Of a stretch of DNA of 64,000 nt, positions 24,480 through 36,420 are shown in pieces (within the stretch, counting starts at the first letter, position 1; each line of letters begins with the position of its first letter). The position numbers and the translations under genes are program-made. Source of the DNA: Anagrus nilaparvatae (lineage: Eukaryota; Arthropoda; Insecta; Hymenoptera; Mymaridae); assembly GCA_022575985.1 (NCBI GenBank), contig JAKSXM010000036.1, positions 124,001-188,000 on the forward strand, read 5' to 3'. The notes under the pieces were generated by a model. It was given only the letters and a program-made list of their open reading frames with translations, made no database searches and was not told the DNA's origin.

Positions 24480-24960
24480 TATTTTTTAACAACACATTTT
24501 TTCAGACAAAACAGTAATGGTCCAAGAATAAAATTTTGGGGTAATCCGAGAGTGATACTGAGTGTGTCTGACGCTGATGTTTTGGAAATAACCTGAAGGC
24601 ATCTATTCGGTAAATAGGATTTGACTCACAGCAGTTAAGTTATGGAGAAACCCATATGCTTATATCAACTTATGTAATAGTTTAGACGGTGAAATAGTGT
24701 CAAACGCCTTATTGAAGTCAAATTGTAACACAAGAGTAATATGTATTGTGATCCTACTTAGATAGTTAGTGATTTCATCATGTGCTAACTTTTCTAATAC
24801 CTTTGATATAAAACAATGTAAAGAAGCAGAGCGAAATTCAGAACAGATAGATGATATATTTTTTTGCTACTAATAGCGGTTTTTTCCAAACACTAGGGAG
24901 TTTGAAAACACTAGGAGTTTGAACAGGAAGATGCCAAGAACTGTTTTTCTATACGTAGTA
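24480..24960 (-). pseudogene. Second LINE relic: reverse-transcriptase N-terminal part
   Basis: Minus-strand frames, with stops, give SKVLEKLAHDEITNYLSR near 24770 and FDFNKAFDTISPSKLLHKL near 24690. A KLPSVWKKPLLVAKK-like piece lies at about 24890. This order is that of a non-LTR reverse transcriptase. It faces the plus-strand LINE that ends at 24373, and only 110 bases separate them. Confidence 0.7.
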
Positions 24961-25192
24961 TTTATATTCCTTGATATTGGTAGGCATTATTAGAACATCA
25001 CCCTTTTTGTTACAGGTGCCATTTTACCCACCACCTAGAAGAATTCTGAGATTTTGGATTGGACTTTGTCGCACAATTGGTAACTTCACTCTGCGATGTG
25101 TTGAAATTTATGATCCGTTTATTGTTTTCTGAGGAAATAAATACCTATAATTCTTCTTTTTTTAGTTGTTTAGGTAGTTTCTGGTTTTGAGT

Positions 25193-25875
25193 TTACTTGC
25201 TGCGGTCTGGGCATTCATGTTTAGTTACCCCTGCCCGAGCACAATCGTCACATTTGACCACGATAGGTGCAAGAAAATCAGTTCTGAGGTGACCCTGCTT
25301 TTTACAATTTAAGTAGCGGAGGTTGACTGTTGAAACCTCCCCTTCTCTGACTACGTCTGCCTCAGTTATTACCATCGATTTGATCACCTCCACAAGACTG
25401 GCAACTATATTGTCCACTACTAATCTGGCTACTGTTTTAATTTTCTTAATCAAAGGTACCATTACTCTTACTAGTATATTTGATTCTATTTGATTCAGAG
25501 GTTTTGGTTTGCTTTTATAAATTCTTTTCTCGTAATTTCTCTTTGTGCTCGAATTACTTGTAATTGAACCTCCTGAATTAGATAAATCCTTGCTTCTACG
25601 AGCATCTTTATTGATTCTGATTTCTTGCTTACTTAGAATATTTTCCTGCATTATTGTCAAGACTTGTGTAGCGATACGTTCTATTTCATCTACAACAAGC
25701 TTACTTTTAGTTTTAGATAATTTGCTCAAATGTGAAAAAGAGGTATACGATTCTATTTTGAAAGGATAATATCATTAGCATCCACGCACATAATGTCAAG
25801 CCATGTTTTTGCTTTAGTACATCCAGGTGGCCCATGAGTCGCTTTATGTTTTACAACTTGTAATAATAGAACTTT
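25193..25875 (-). pseudogene. ORF1/gag-like retrotransposon protein with zinc knuckles
   Basis: The main frame 25729-25193 ends in a nucleic-acid-binding tail: LNCKKQGHLRTDF, then KCDDCARAG...HEC. Compared with C-x2-C-x4-H-x4-C the first knuckle has lost two cysteines. Upstream, after a frame break, 25875-25769 encodes KHKATHGPPGCTKAKTWLD. It lies 5' of the reverse-transcriptase relic on the same strand, so it may be ORF1 of that same element. Confidence 0.55.
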
Positions 25876-26390
25876 AATTAGGTTTTTAATAAAAATTATA
25901 TTTTATAAAAATTATAAAATGTTGCTACCTAGAAACTTAACCAAATACTTTCTAGTTAATACAGGGCACCGGAAAACGATAATCTTACAGAGTATTTCAC
26001 GTAAGCTTTAGAAAAATTGTATATCCGATCAAACGCCCTAGACCCTAAAACAATCAGAAAATCATGAATTTTGAAGAGAGCTCTTTATAAAAAGTGTGTT
26101 TTGCGGCTCGTAGCCGAGCATGCACTGATGTGTTCTAGTTTCAGTTACTTCCTCGCAGAAGTCCGAAATCGTAAACGTTCCGAGGGAACAAACGTGATAA
26201 AAGCTTAAAAGAGCGCTTAAAAATCTAAAATTTAAAAATTAATTTTATTTAAAATTTTTATTAATGTGACGGAAATCCATCCTGTCAAAATAATTAACAA
26301 TGTTTATAAAATTATTTATTTTGTAAATTGTAAAATGTTTATAATTGTAAGCATTAAATACAATTATTATAACAATCATATTTTTTGATT
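25876..26390. other. No gene recognised
   Basis: AT-rich except for a mixed stretch at 26090-26210 with no open frame of note. Confidence 0.4.
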
Positions 26391-26617
26391 GGTATTCGGG
26401 GAGATGGTAGGAAACCAAAAATTTTTTTATAATACCATTCCCCGAACATTTATTTTCCCGAATCGCTTTTTCCCCGAATGCAGTTTCCCCGAACCTTTTT
26501 TCCTGAATCGACAGTTCCCCGAAAACTGTTGTCCCGAATAGAAATTTTCCCGAAAAGAAAATTTTTTTATTATTTAGATTAAATGTTTAATTTTTAATTT
26601 TAATTTTATTTATTTAA

Positions 26618-27574
26618 AGGACCCCGCACAAAAGTATAGGATTTTGCCTTTCGGTCAAATTGGATGAATTTTGGAAATGTTGTAGATTTTATCATTCTGA
26701 ACAAAAGTCTCAATGGGCACAAAGCTCAAAAGTCTCAACTTTGGAAGCTACGGAGCTTGAAAGCTCCAAAGCTCCACCATGGTAAGGTCGCTTCAAAACC
26801 TTTTTTCTTTTATTTTTAAAGTATACCTTTATGTTTTAGAGGTCGCTAATTCCAAATATGATGTCAGATTGACATTTTTGACAGTTGGCATCTGTCAACT
26901 AGCTGTCAAATTGACAACAGATTACAAAAAACTTAAAATAATGATTTCACAATATGTTTCCGAAGTTGCTGAGTTCCGAAAACATATTATGAAATCATTA
27001 TTTTAAGTTTTTTGTATTCTGTTGTCAATTTGACAGCTAGTCGACAGCTGCCAGCTCTCAAATTTGTCATTATGACATCAGATTTGAACTCAGCAACCTC
27101 GAAAACATAGCGTGAAATGATTATTTTAAGTTTTTTGTATTCTGTTGTCAATTTGACAGCTATGTGACAGCTGCCAACTGTCAACTTTGTCATTTTGACA
27201 TCAGATTTTAACTCAGAAACTTCGAAAACATATTGGGAAATCATTATTTTAAGTTTTTTGTAATCTGTTGTCAATTTGACAGCTAGTTGGCAGCTGCCAA
27301 CTGTCAAAAATGTCAATTTGACATCAGATTTGGAATTAGCGACCTCAAAAACATAAAGGTATACTTTAAAAATAAAAGAAAAAAGGTTTTGAAGCGATCT
27401 TGCCATGGTGGAGCTTTGGAGCTTTCAAGCTCTGTAGCCGCCAAAGTTAAGACTTTTGAGCTTTGTGCCCATTGAGACTTTTGTTCAGAATGATAAAATC
27501 TACAACATATCCAAAATTCAGCAAATTCGACCGAAAGGCAAAATCCTATACTTTTGTGCGGGGTCCTTTATAAA
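26618..27574. mobile_element. Foldback element inside the MULE, with ~123-bp units
   Basis: The arms start AAAGGACCCCGCACAAAAG and end CTTTTGTGCGGGGTCCTTT and are near-perfect for about 200 bases. The centre holds one unit facing one way (about 26840-26990) and three to four facing the other (about 26990-27365), each with TTGACAGCTAG..CAGCTGCCAACTGTCAA. Long frames across it (26779-27006 and 27406-26987) are products of the repetition, not genes. Confidence 0.8.
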
Positions 27575-27761
27575 AAGCTAAATTCATATTGTTTTCTTGT
27601 TTTTTTTTTTTATATAACTCTATTCACTTTGTTTACATCAAAATTTTTATTTTTAACATTTTTTATTCTCAAAATTTTTTTTTTTCATTCAAAATTAAAA
27701 TTTTTTTATAGTATTGTCAAAATTCTTTAAAAATTTTTTTAAGTTAAATTAGTTAAATTAG

Positions 27762-28625
27762 GTCGCGCCAACGATTTTCACTCAAGTGTTTACTATTTTG
27801 GGTGCTGTTAATAGACAAGGAAGTACAGATTTTGTTGCTTTACCGCTTGTATATGCACTTCTCTCATCAAAAGAAACAGTACAATATGCATCTGTTCTTC
27901 GTGCAGTAATTTCTGAAGCTGAACAGTATGGTATACAAAACATTAAGCCAGATGCAATAATGTCTGATTTTGAACTTGGTATATTAATTGCATGTAAGGA
28001 GGTTTTGCCTGATACGCGTATATCAACTTGTTTCTTCCATTTGAGTCAATCAATCTATCGAAAAATTCAAGAAACGGGATTGCAGGCGATGTATAATAGT
28101 CCTGATGATCGTAGCATTAAAGACCATACACATATGTTGGCAGCTTTAGCCTTTGTACCTGTTACTGACGTAATTCAGGTCTTTAAAGCTATAGCGCCTC
28201 AATGCATGGCGGAAATTTTTCAGTATTTTCAGGAAAATTATGTTGTAGGAAAACCAGGACGAGGAAGAAGGCGACGTATTCCACCACGGTACGATGTAAA
28301 TATTTGGAACCAATATAACGCCACATTGCGAGGAGAAGCCAGAACTAACAACGTCAGTGAAGGGTGGCACAATAGATTTCGCCTTATTGTAGGAAAGCAT
28401 CATCCTGATTTATATAGTGCACTGAAAGAGTTTCAAAAAGAACAGGGCGATACAGAGATAAGCGTTGTTGAACTGTCACTTGGTCGAAAAATTAAATGCG
28501 GTCCTAAGAAAAAGTGGATAGATTCGCAGAAAAGAATGCATGACATCGTACAATCTTATGACACATATAGGGTGGAAAGAGTAAATGAGTATCTACAAGC
28601 ACTTAGTTATTATATTGTTATATGA
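27762..28625 (+). pseudogene. MULE transposase, C-terminal exon
   Basis: The frame is open from an AAATTAG acceptor at 27761 to TGA at 28625, about 287 residues. It begins VAPTIFTQVFTILGA, then PLVYALLSSK, IMSDFELGI (catalytic acidic residue), CFFHLSQSIYRKI, and the C-terminal NNVSEGWHNRF.LIVGKHHP typical of the MULE domain. The frame has no internal stop. The N-terminal exon (FLYWCH-type finger and first catalytic Asp) is missing; the foldback element occupies that place. Confidence 0.85.
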
Positions 28626-29024
28626 AGTAAATAGAATAAAATTATTAAAAAAATTTGTATGAAAATAATACTTAAGACAAAATAAAAGCAAAAAATGATT
28701 TTATGAATAAGAAAAAAATTTTTTTTTTTCGGGGGCATAGCATTCGGGAAAAAATCTATTCGGGCAAAAAGTAATTCGGGAAAATAGTCGTTCGGGGAGT
28801 GGTATTCGGGGAAATGGGTGGGAACGGATTCTTTTATCCTTATTAAACTTTTTTTAATTAATTTTAACGTTTTTTTAAATAAAATTTTAAATTTTAAAAA
28901 GTAAATAAATAAATTAAATATATATACGGGTTTATTTGTTTGATTTTACCGCGGTTTTTCTACTAATTCGCCATCTGGTGTTATGTTAGCAAACAAAGAT
29001 AAAATTATCACGTTTTATAGGATA

Positions 29025-29622
29025 TATTCATAAACGAAAAATTAAAAAAATTTTTTTATCATCAAGTTGGTGGTAATGATGGTAAAATTTAAATAGTGTT
29101 CATAAATGGTCACGTGGTTTGAAAAATATGTATGCATCTTTCCCATCTTTTTCTACATTTAATTCTATATTTTTAGGCTTTGTAAATTATTAATAATTAA
29201 ACAATTTAATTATATTTTTATTAATAATTTAAAGTTCTAAATTTGATCGTTCAAATAATATTTTTATTTATGCTTTTTACTATATGCAATGAATGATTTG
29301 TATGGCTATCACTTAACCTAAATATTCCCGTTACCCCAAAAAAAATAACTTATTTTAGATGAAAACTGTATAATAATAAATTTTTCTAATGATAAATAAA
29401 GGTGAATTGGGTTTCGGGTTGACCATAATATATTTTGGGATAAGAAACAATATTTATTTTTTTATATATATTTACGAAGCATATAATATCAATCTGCTTT
29501 GGCATATTTTTTTATTATATTTTTTTAAAACACGTGACCATTTATGAACACTATTTAAATTTTACTATCATTACCACCAACTTGATGATAAAAAATTTGT
29601 TTAAATTTTTCGTTTATGAATA
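29025..29622. mobile_element. MITE with ~95-bp terminal repeats, 200 bp upstream of the GMC gene
   Basis: Ends are TATTCATAAACGAAAAATT and AATTTTTCGTTTATGAATA, and the inverted match extends through ACCACCAACTTGATGATAA and CACGTGACCATTTATGAACA. A flanking TA on each side suggests a TA target. It is 598 bp, non-coding, and inside the likely promoter region of the GMC gene. Confidence 0.7.
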
Positions 29623-29818
29623 TACACATATTTATTTAAATAATACAAATAATATTCATTTTTAATTTATCATTTCTTTGAATTATATTTTAATTTATAA
29701 TTATAAATTGTAATAACAATTGTAATAACAATTAGAAATCGTAATATCAAAAATTATGATTTTTATTAAATTATAATTTTTATTTTACATATAGAGTGAA
29801 ATTTAAGAAAATTTAAAT

Positions 29819-32800
29819 ATGAATAAAGAGTTTTATATAATTTTTTTTTTAACATTTGTTGTCACGAATTTGTTTATTGAAGTTATAAGTGAAAAAAATT
29901 TATTAAATTTTATTAGAAATTTGAGATTGACAGATAGTTTCTACATTAATTTATTTAATAATTATAAATTTCACCAGCAATATTTTTGGAATCTACAAAA
30001 TGAAGCTCACGATTTCATACCAAAAGAAGGTCAAATATTTGATTTTATTATTATTGGTGCAGGCAGTGCAGGTGCTGTTGTTGCAAATAGATTAAGCGAA
30101 ATTCCAGGCATAAATGTTTTATTAATTGAAGCTGGATCTAGTGAGAATTTAGTAATGGATATTCCGTGAATTGTAAATAATCTTCAGTTCGTTGATGAAA
30201 TAAATTGGAACTACGAGAGTGAACCATCGTATAATTATTGTCGAGGAATGAAAAATTTTAAGTGTAAACTACCACGTGGGAAAGCTATGGGTGGAAGTAG
30301 CATTTTAAATTTTATGATTGCAACTAGAGGAAGTCCTCATGATTTTGATACATGGCATCAGATGGGAAACTATGGATGGAGTTTTACTGATGTTTTAAAA
30401 TACTTTAACAAACTTGAAAACGTATATACTCCTGGATCACTGAATTACAATTTTTATGAAAATACCAATGGTCCACTTTCTATAACTTATCCAACATATC
30501 GTACAAGATTATCTAAAGCTTTTATTAAAGCATGTATGGATTTAGGCCATGCCTACGTTGATTACAGCAGTTTTACAAGAAATGGAGTTTCTTACATCCA
30601 TAGTACTATTAAAAATGGTGAAAGAGTTAGTACAAACAAAGCATATTTAATTCCTTTGAAAAATAGACCTAACTTATTTATAAGTCAAAATAGTCATGTT
30701 AATAAAATACTTATAGATTCAAATGGAAATACAATAGGAGTTTATTTTGAAAAAAATGGTCAGAATATTCAAATCTTTCAAAAGAAAGAAATCATTCTCA
30801 GTGCAGGTGCTATAAATTCACCAAAATTATTGATGCTTTCTGGAATCGGCCCAAAAGAACATTTAAGGGAAATGAATATTAATGTTCTAAAAGATTCTCC
30901 AGTTGGAAAAAATTTAATGGACCACATAGCTTATGGAGGATTAATATTTTTGACAAATCAAGTTGTTGGAACAGAAATAAAGAATTTTTCAAGGATAAGT
31001 AAATCAGAGTTTGACCAGTATTTAAATAGTAGAACCGGACCTTTAACTATTCCTGGCGGAATGGAAGCAATGGTTATTAAAAATGTTGACTACCATAACA
31101 ATAATGAAGCATATCCAAATATGGAATTTATATTTGCTAGCTCGGCATTAGTTTCTAGCGAAGCAGCTCGTGATATTTACGGCATTGACGAATTTCACTG
31201 GCAAAAAATGTTTCGACCTATCGTTGGTAAGCATTCTTGGCAAATTCTTCCGCTATTATTGCAACCTAAAAGTAGAGGATTCATTCTACTTAGAAGTAAT
31301 AATCCGTATGATAAACCCAGGATATATCCAAATTATTTAAAACATCCTGATGATGCAAGAGTAATGATTAAAGCCATACGTCAAGCTATTGTTTTAAGTA
31401 AAACGAAACCATTACAGTATTATCGATCAACGTTTTATAATAAAGTTGTACCCACTTGTGAGAAATATACCTATAATTCTTATCAGTATTGGGAATGTGC
31501 TATAAGAACTTATACTTTAACAGCTTATCATTATTCTGGAACCTGTAAAATGGGCTTACTAACTGACCCATCTGCAGTTGTTGATTCACGACTAAAGGTA
31601 AAGTTATAAAATGTTGAAAAATAATTATTTCAAAAAGAACTGTATAATTTTTATTTTCTAAAAACATTTTTGATTATTTTCATGCCTTTTTTATCCACTT
31701 TAGCACTGGAAAGAATACATTAAATGCACCTATACTATGCTGAAAGAACTAAAATTATTAAAGTACTTTCATGCGTACGTCATAGTGTCTCGATTTATAC
31801 AAAATCTGTGTATGACTATTGCTTACTGCAACTGCAAAGTAATATCTCTATAATCTAATCTCTCCAATAAGCAATAGTTATATACATATTTGTCGTGTAC
31901 GAGTTTTTCCAATTATTGCTTTTGCGTTCGACAGATCTGGCCACATTTTTTCCAATCTTTTTTTCCCAACGGGATTTTTTCCTAAAACCTTTTTTTTCAA
32001 CGTATTATTTTTCCCAAAAAAATAAGTTCCTAAGTCCAAATTCCCAAAATAAAAAGTTCTTAAGATAATAAAAATTTTTCAAAAAAAAATTCCCAACAAA
32101 AAGTTTTTAAAAATTTTCATATTTTGAACCACCAGAAATGTAAATGACGGATTTTGAGGTGCCTATTATTCTGCACGCAATATTATGAATACTCAAGTAA
32201 AAGTCTGTTTCTTCTACTTTCGGCAAAATGAGTTTAGAAAAATCTAAAGTGAAGGGTTGCATGTGGCATATAATGACGAAAATGACAAGACTATAAAAAA
32301 TTCCGCTCAAAAATTGTGCTTGTTCCAGACAGAAGAAGATATAATACATACTTTTGAGTTATTATTAGATGAAATTCCAGAGGATTTTTTATCAGTAGAG
32401 AGTGAAAAAGTCCTTGAATATTTAGAATTCATAGGTTATCATAAAATTTTAAATTATATTAAAATGACTAATTTTTTTTTTTTGAAAAAAAAGTTTTTGG
32501 GAAAAAATATTTGGGAAAAATGTCGCCAGATGCGTTCGACATATAACCGGTAGTTGTACTTAAAAAAATACTTAAAAACTCTCAGTTAGCTGATTGCATA
32601 AGTTCCATGGAAGGAGTCTAGCCTCCATGATAAGTTCTTTAAAAATTTTAATTCTTCCAGAATGCAGGTGCATGTCCAAGGCTAAAAGTAGATAAAAAAC
32701 ATTAATAAACAAGAAACAGAACATACCGCATTATTCGACGCTTATTCACAAAGTTTTTAACAAGGCCAGCGTTTGCCATTATATCATTATACTCATTTTA

Positions 32801-32975
32801 TTCAAGTAATAAATAATATTAACATTTATAATTCTAGGTACATGGAATCAGAGGTCTTAGAATTGTTGATGCATCCATCATGCCAACGCCAATAAGTGGT
32901 CATACCAATATACCAACTATTATGATTGGTGAAAAAGCTTCTGACATGATTAAAGAAGATTGGGGCTATTACTAG
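29819..32975 (+). CDS. GMC oxidoreductase (glucose-dehydrogenase type), two exons, one in-frame TGA
   Basis: Exon 1 is 29819-31597 and exon 2 is 32838-32975. The phase-0 intron 31598-32837 has GT/AG ends. Apart from one TGA at 30167-30169 (codon 117) the joined frame gives about 637 residues, a normal length for insect GMC enzymes. Residues 1-24 look like a signal peptide. The FAD Rossmann motif [15 protein letters not shown] lies near residue 80, GMC signature 1 ([13 protein letters not shown]) near 150, and signature 2 ([16 protein letters not shown]) near 340. The C-terminus has [10 protein letters not shown] and, in exon 2, [19 protein letters not shown] with the active-site H/N region. 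The family oxidises alcohols or sugars with FAD, and insect members are usually secreted or extracellular. The substrate cannot be read from the sequence. The TGA may be a nonsense allele, a readthrough codon, a sequence error or early decay, since everything after it is well conserved. The intron carries a MULE-type MITE. Confidence 0.9.
31933..32531. mobile_element. MULE-type MITE in the GMC intron, 9-bp target duplication
   Basis: GCGTTCGAC flanks both ends (31924-31932 and 32532-32540). Terminal repeats read ATCTGGCCACATTTTTTCC and its near inverse. Inside the ends are spaced TTCCCAA motifs, like the TTCCCCGAA arrays of the MULE at 26391. A 9-bp duplication is the mark of Mutator-like insertion. 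The frames at 32107-32553 carry no recognised domain. Confidence 0.8.
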
Positions 32976-33226
32976 TAAAGTCTCCTAATTATTAGAAAAT
33001 GAAATTCAATAATATTTAAAATTTTTTTAAGTATCAAGGGCAAAAAAGACTATTTTTTAACCTGGATGCATTGAGAAAACTAAATGCAAACTTGAGTCCC
33101 TATTGGATTGGACGACCGTATTACTGTACTGTCTAGGCAAGGATTTAATGATTAGCATTAAAAAAAAAATTATATAGTTAAACCTAGATTTCCATTTAAA
33201 ATATTTTTATATTTTTGTATTTTTTG

Positions 33227-34342
33227 TATGTCATTGAAGTCTGGAACGTTCATGGAAAAATTTCCAACCTAAAAATGAAAAAAAAAATTATTTTAAAAAC
33301 AGGAAAATTTCTAAGTGGATTTTTGCTTGAAATTTTAGCAGTAAATGATTCCTTGTTGCAAAAGCTACAAAATACAAAAAAAAATATCATTTTTGAATCC
33401 CGGCAAAGGGTAATAAATGTAAAAATAAAATTTTCAAAAATTCTTTGTATTTCGTTTTTTCTTACATTAGAAATAATATGCAAAAAAATCATTTGTGATA
33501 ATTTTTTCTTTCAAATTTAGAATAATTTGGTCACACTTTTTTATGATTTTAAGTCCGGCAAAGATATTTTAAGTCTAAAAATAAAAAAACTTGGATAGGT
33601 TAGAATCATGTTTTTTAAATTTTTCTTAATAATAATTAAGGATTTTGTAAAAAAAACTCTTATCCACAGGAGTATTTTTAATAAATACTTCATTCTAATA
33701 CTGCTAAGGATCATTGTTATAAAAAATAATTTGCTTATTTTGTCATATTTTATTTTTCTCCATTTCAAATTTGACTTCTAGTTACTTAGTTGGTACCACT
33801 GTGCACTTCTAGCACATCAATTAAGTTGAAATAAAAACGCATTCCAGGCTTGTGCATCCGTATAACTTGGTACAACGAAGTATTTATTAAAAATACTCCT
33901 GTGGATAAGAGTTTTTTTACAAAATCCCTAATCATTATTTAAAGAAAAATTTAAAAAACATGATTCTAACCTATCCAAGTTTTTTTATTTTTAGACTTAA
34001 AATATCTTTGCCGGACTTAAAATCATAAAAAAGTGTGACCAAATTATTCTAAATTTGAAAGAAAAAATTATCACAAATGATTTTTTTGCATATTATTTCT
34101 AATGTAAGAAAAAACGAAATACAAAGAATTTTTGAAAATTTTATTTTTACATTTATTACCGTTTGCCGGGATTCAAAAATGATATTTTTTTTTGTATTTT
34201 GTAGCTTTTGCAACAAGGAATCATTTACTGCTAAAATTTCAAGCAAAAATCCACTTAGAAATTTTCCTCTTTTTAAAATAATTTTTTTTTTCATTTTTAG
34301 GTTGGGAATTTTTCCATGAACGTTCCAGACTTCAATGACATA
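33227..34342. mobile_element. 1.1-kb palindromic foldback element downstream of the GMC gene
   Basis: Arms of about 475 bases (33227-33700 and 33868-34342) are nearly identical in inverse and begin TATGTCATTGAAGTCTGG. The spacer is about 170 bases. Mirror-image open frames (33215-33520 + and 34294-34049 -) give nearly the same low-complexity protein because of the symmetry and are not counted as genes. Confidence 0.85.
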
Positions 34343-34554
34343 TTATAAAACCAATATTTTATGCCTTGTTTAAAAAATATAGCTATTATTTATGCTATAA
34401 CTATTTATTGTAAACAAACTTTCTTTTTTAAACGTAAATTTACAAATCAAAGAATTGGCAGAAGTTAGAATTAAATTAATTTATTGACACTTATATTTTT
34501 AGAATTTTAAAGTATATATTTAAGATAAATATCAATGATAAAAAGTTTTTTTCT

Positions 34555-34735
34555 TCCTAGCGGGCCGAAAACACTTTTTGCGACCCGCAGCGAGATCGAA
34601 AAAAACGCGTTTTCTCCCCACTGAGAAAGAAAAATTTCGTTTTGTCCATGGGAACAAAAAAAAAGAATGGCCCAGAACGCACGTTAATTAGCATCCGAGG
34701 CTTCGCCTCGGATGGTAAACTGCGATCTGGGGTAA
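34555..34735. repeat. GC-richer patch with GGCTTCGCC-family repeat
   Basis: CATCCGAGGCTTCGCCTCGGATGG forms a hairpin and belongs to a family also seen at 43328-43425, 44520-44700, 46192-46305 and 53883-53945. The preceding GCGGGCCGAAAAC..CGACCCGC is unusually GC-rich for this window. No gene is evident. Confidence 0.5.
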
Positions 34736-36159
34736 AAATATTTATTTTTTTTTTTATTTTTTATTTATTAAACAAATTTACGGAACGAACCCTTTACATA
34801 TTTTTTATACAAAAAGTTTTAATAAGAATAATAGAAATGATACTTTATAAATAATGGATGTTTAACTAACATGCTTTATTTATGAAGAGAAATTGGTATA
34901 TAATTTTTATTATAAGAATTATATGTTTCTAAAATTCTGAATATTGATGACGTTTTCCTAGCATTTCTAAATTCTATTGGTATATTAAACGTTAAACTTC
35001 TTTCTCTCGGACCTTATATACTATTTTTATACAATAAATATACTATATACTATAAATATACTATTTTTCTAATTATCATTATGGAATTAAAAAAAAATTT
35101 TTTTTTAAAGTTTAATTCATTATTTTTCTTTAAAAAGTACATTTTGTACAAGTTTGAATATCCTTATTTACGTGCAATAAAATGTTAAACAACTAAGTAT
35201 TTTCCTTAACTTAAAAGAATCTTTTTAATTAATCTCAATGCATCGATCGCAAAAAATAAAACTTGGTACGTAATTTTCTGCATTTATTTTTCAAATTGTC
35301 AATAGTGAAAAATCTCAGACATTATATCGTGATTGCATATCGCTGGTGCCTGGCTTCGACATATCACTGCCACTGCCAAAAATTTTACGCCCCTGATAAA
35401 AATACAAACTATAATGTAAATTTAAAGTTTTTTACATGTAATAAAAAAAATGTTTTTAGTCACATTTTTTTAAAATACATTCATAACAAAGAAAAGTCTT
35501 TCTTATCATTAACAAAACATCTGAAACAGAGGATCAGACTTTTCGCTTTGCTGGTCTCCAATCCGATTATATAGTTGATTCTTACAGCTGGCTAATTTTA
35601 ACAAAGATTTTAACTGACACTATGTAGTGTATATAATACCTACCTTACCTTATAGTTCCTTTTTAAAAAAAATTTTTTTTTATTTTTATATAAAAGTCGC
35701 ACATTTGTCTGTAAAAATTTCGATAACGATGATACAAATCTAACATAATAATTTTTTTTTATTATAAAACAATAATTCCAAAATAAATGTAAAATATATA
35801 CAAAGCAGATGGATTTTTATAAAGTATATGAATGTATGTATTTAGCACCTGTTCTATTAAGAAGATCCCAAATGTATGTTAGAATTTATCGATCAATGCT
35901 TGTAAAGAAATAAAATTTTACATGAATTTTGTTTTAAATAATATCTGAAATATCTGTAAAAGGAAAAAAAAATGATAATATAAGATGTTTTAACAAATAA
36001 GGATTTTTGGCATTTTATTAAACGATTAATTTATATTTTATTTTTTTATTTTAACAAATTGCGATGTAACGAATTTCCAGAAAAAATAATTTTATTGTAA
36101 GTCTAAAACTTTTTCAAGCACATTTCAAAAGCATTAAAATTCGAATACTAATTTTTGAA
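34736..36159. other. AT-rich interval, no gene recognised
   Basis: The frame at 35263-35574 (+, 103 aa) has mixed composition but no recognised domain, intron support or flanking signals. Confidence 0.35.
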
Positions 36160-36420
36160 AACTAAAAACTAAAAATTTTGAGACCTATAAAAAAAAACCT
36201 TTTTAGTCAAAAATTACAATTTTGGAAGGAATTTAAAAATTAGTAATTTTTGCTCAAATATAGCCATTTGGTTTATTGACTATAATGATAAGAGAATTAC
36301 TGATAAAAAATGCAGTTTACGGGGATTAAAAGGTGACACTTACACACAAAAATGAGATCAACCGGAAAATGCTTGATTGACTTACAAGGTAGCAGCGTCT
36401 TCTAGAAGTTATTCTAAAAA
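36160..36420 (-). repeat. Dispersed repeat (CACCTTTT-AACC family), copy B
   Basis: The reverse complement of copy A's order is present: gagatcaaccgg, aaaggtgacacttacac, tgcagtttacggggatt, gagaattactgataaaaaa. Confidence 0.55.

Larger units (their letters stand above)
26391..28826 (+). mobile_element. MULE (Mutator-like) element with TTCCCCGAA subterminal arrays
   Basis: The left end (26431-26560) has at least seven spaced copies of (T)TCCCCGAA-type motifs. The right end (28726-28826) has the inverse, with matching order: AATACCATTCCCCGAAC against GTTCGGGGAGTGGTATT. The transposase relic is between them. The outermost left 26 bases (26391-26416) repeat the right end in the same orientation, so the left terminus looks composite, possibly two ends joined. 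Confidence 0.75.

Noticed and set aside
26779..27475. Open frames of 62-139 aa repeating the same peptide on both strands
   Set aside because: They arise from the inverted 123-bp units of the foldback element.
29025..29622. MITE upstream of the GMC gene as a promoter of that gene
   Set aside because: Position alone suggests it; no promoter motif stands out in the AT-rich sequence, so it is annotated only as a mobile element.
30167..30169. TGA in the GMC gene as a selenocysteine codon
   Set aside because: GMC oxidoreductases are not selenoproteins, the position is not catalytic, and no SECIS-like structure was noticed downstream.
33215..34319. Pairs of ~80-100 aa open frames on both strands
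   Set aside because: They are mirror images made by the palindrome at 33227-34342 and are low-complexity, so not genes.
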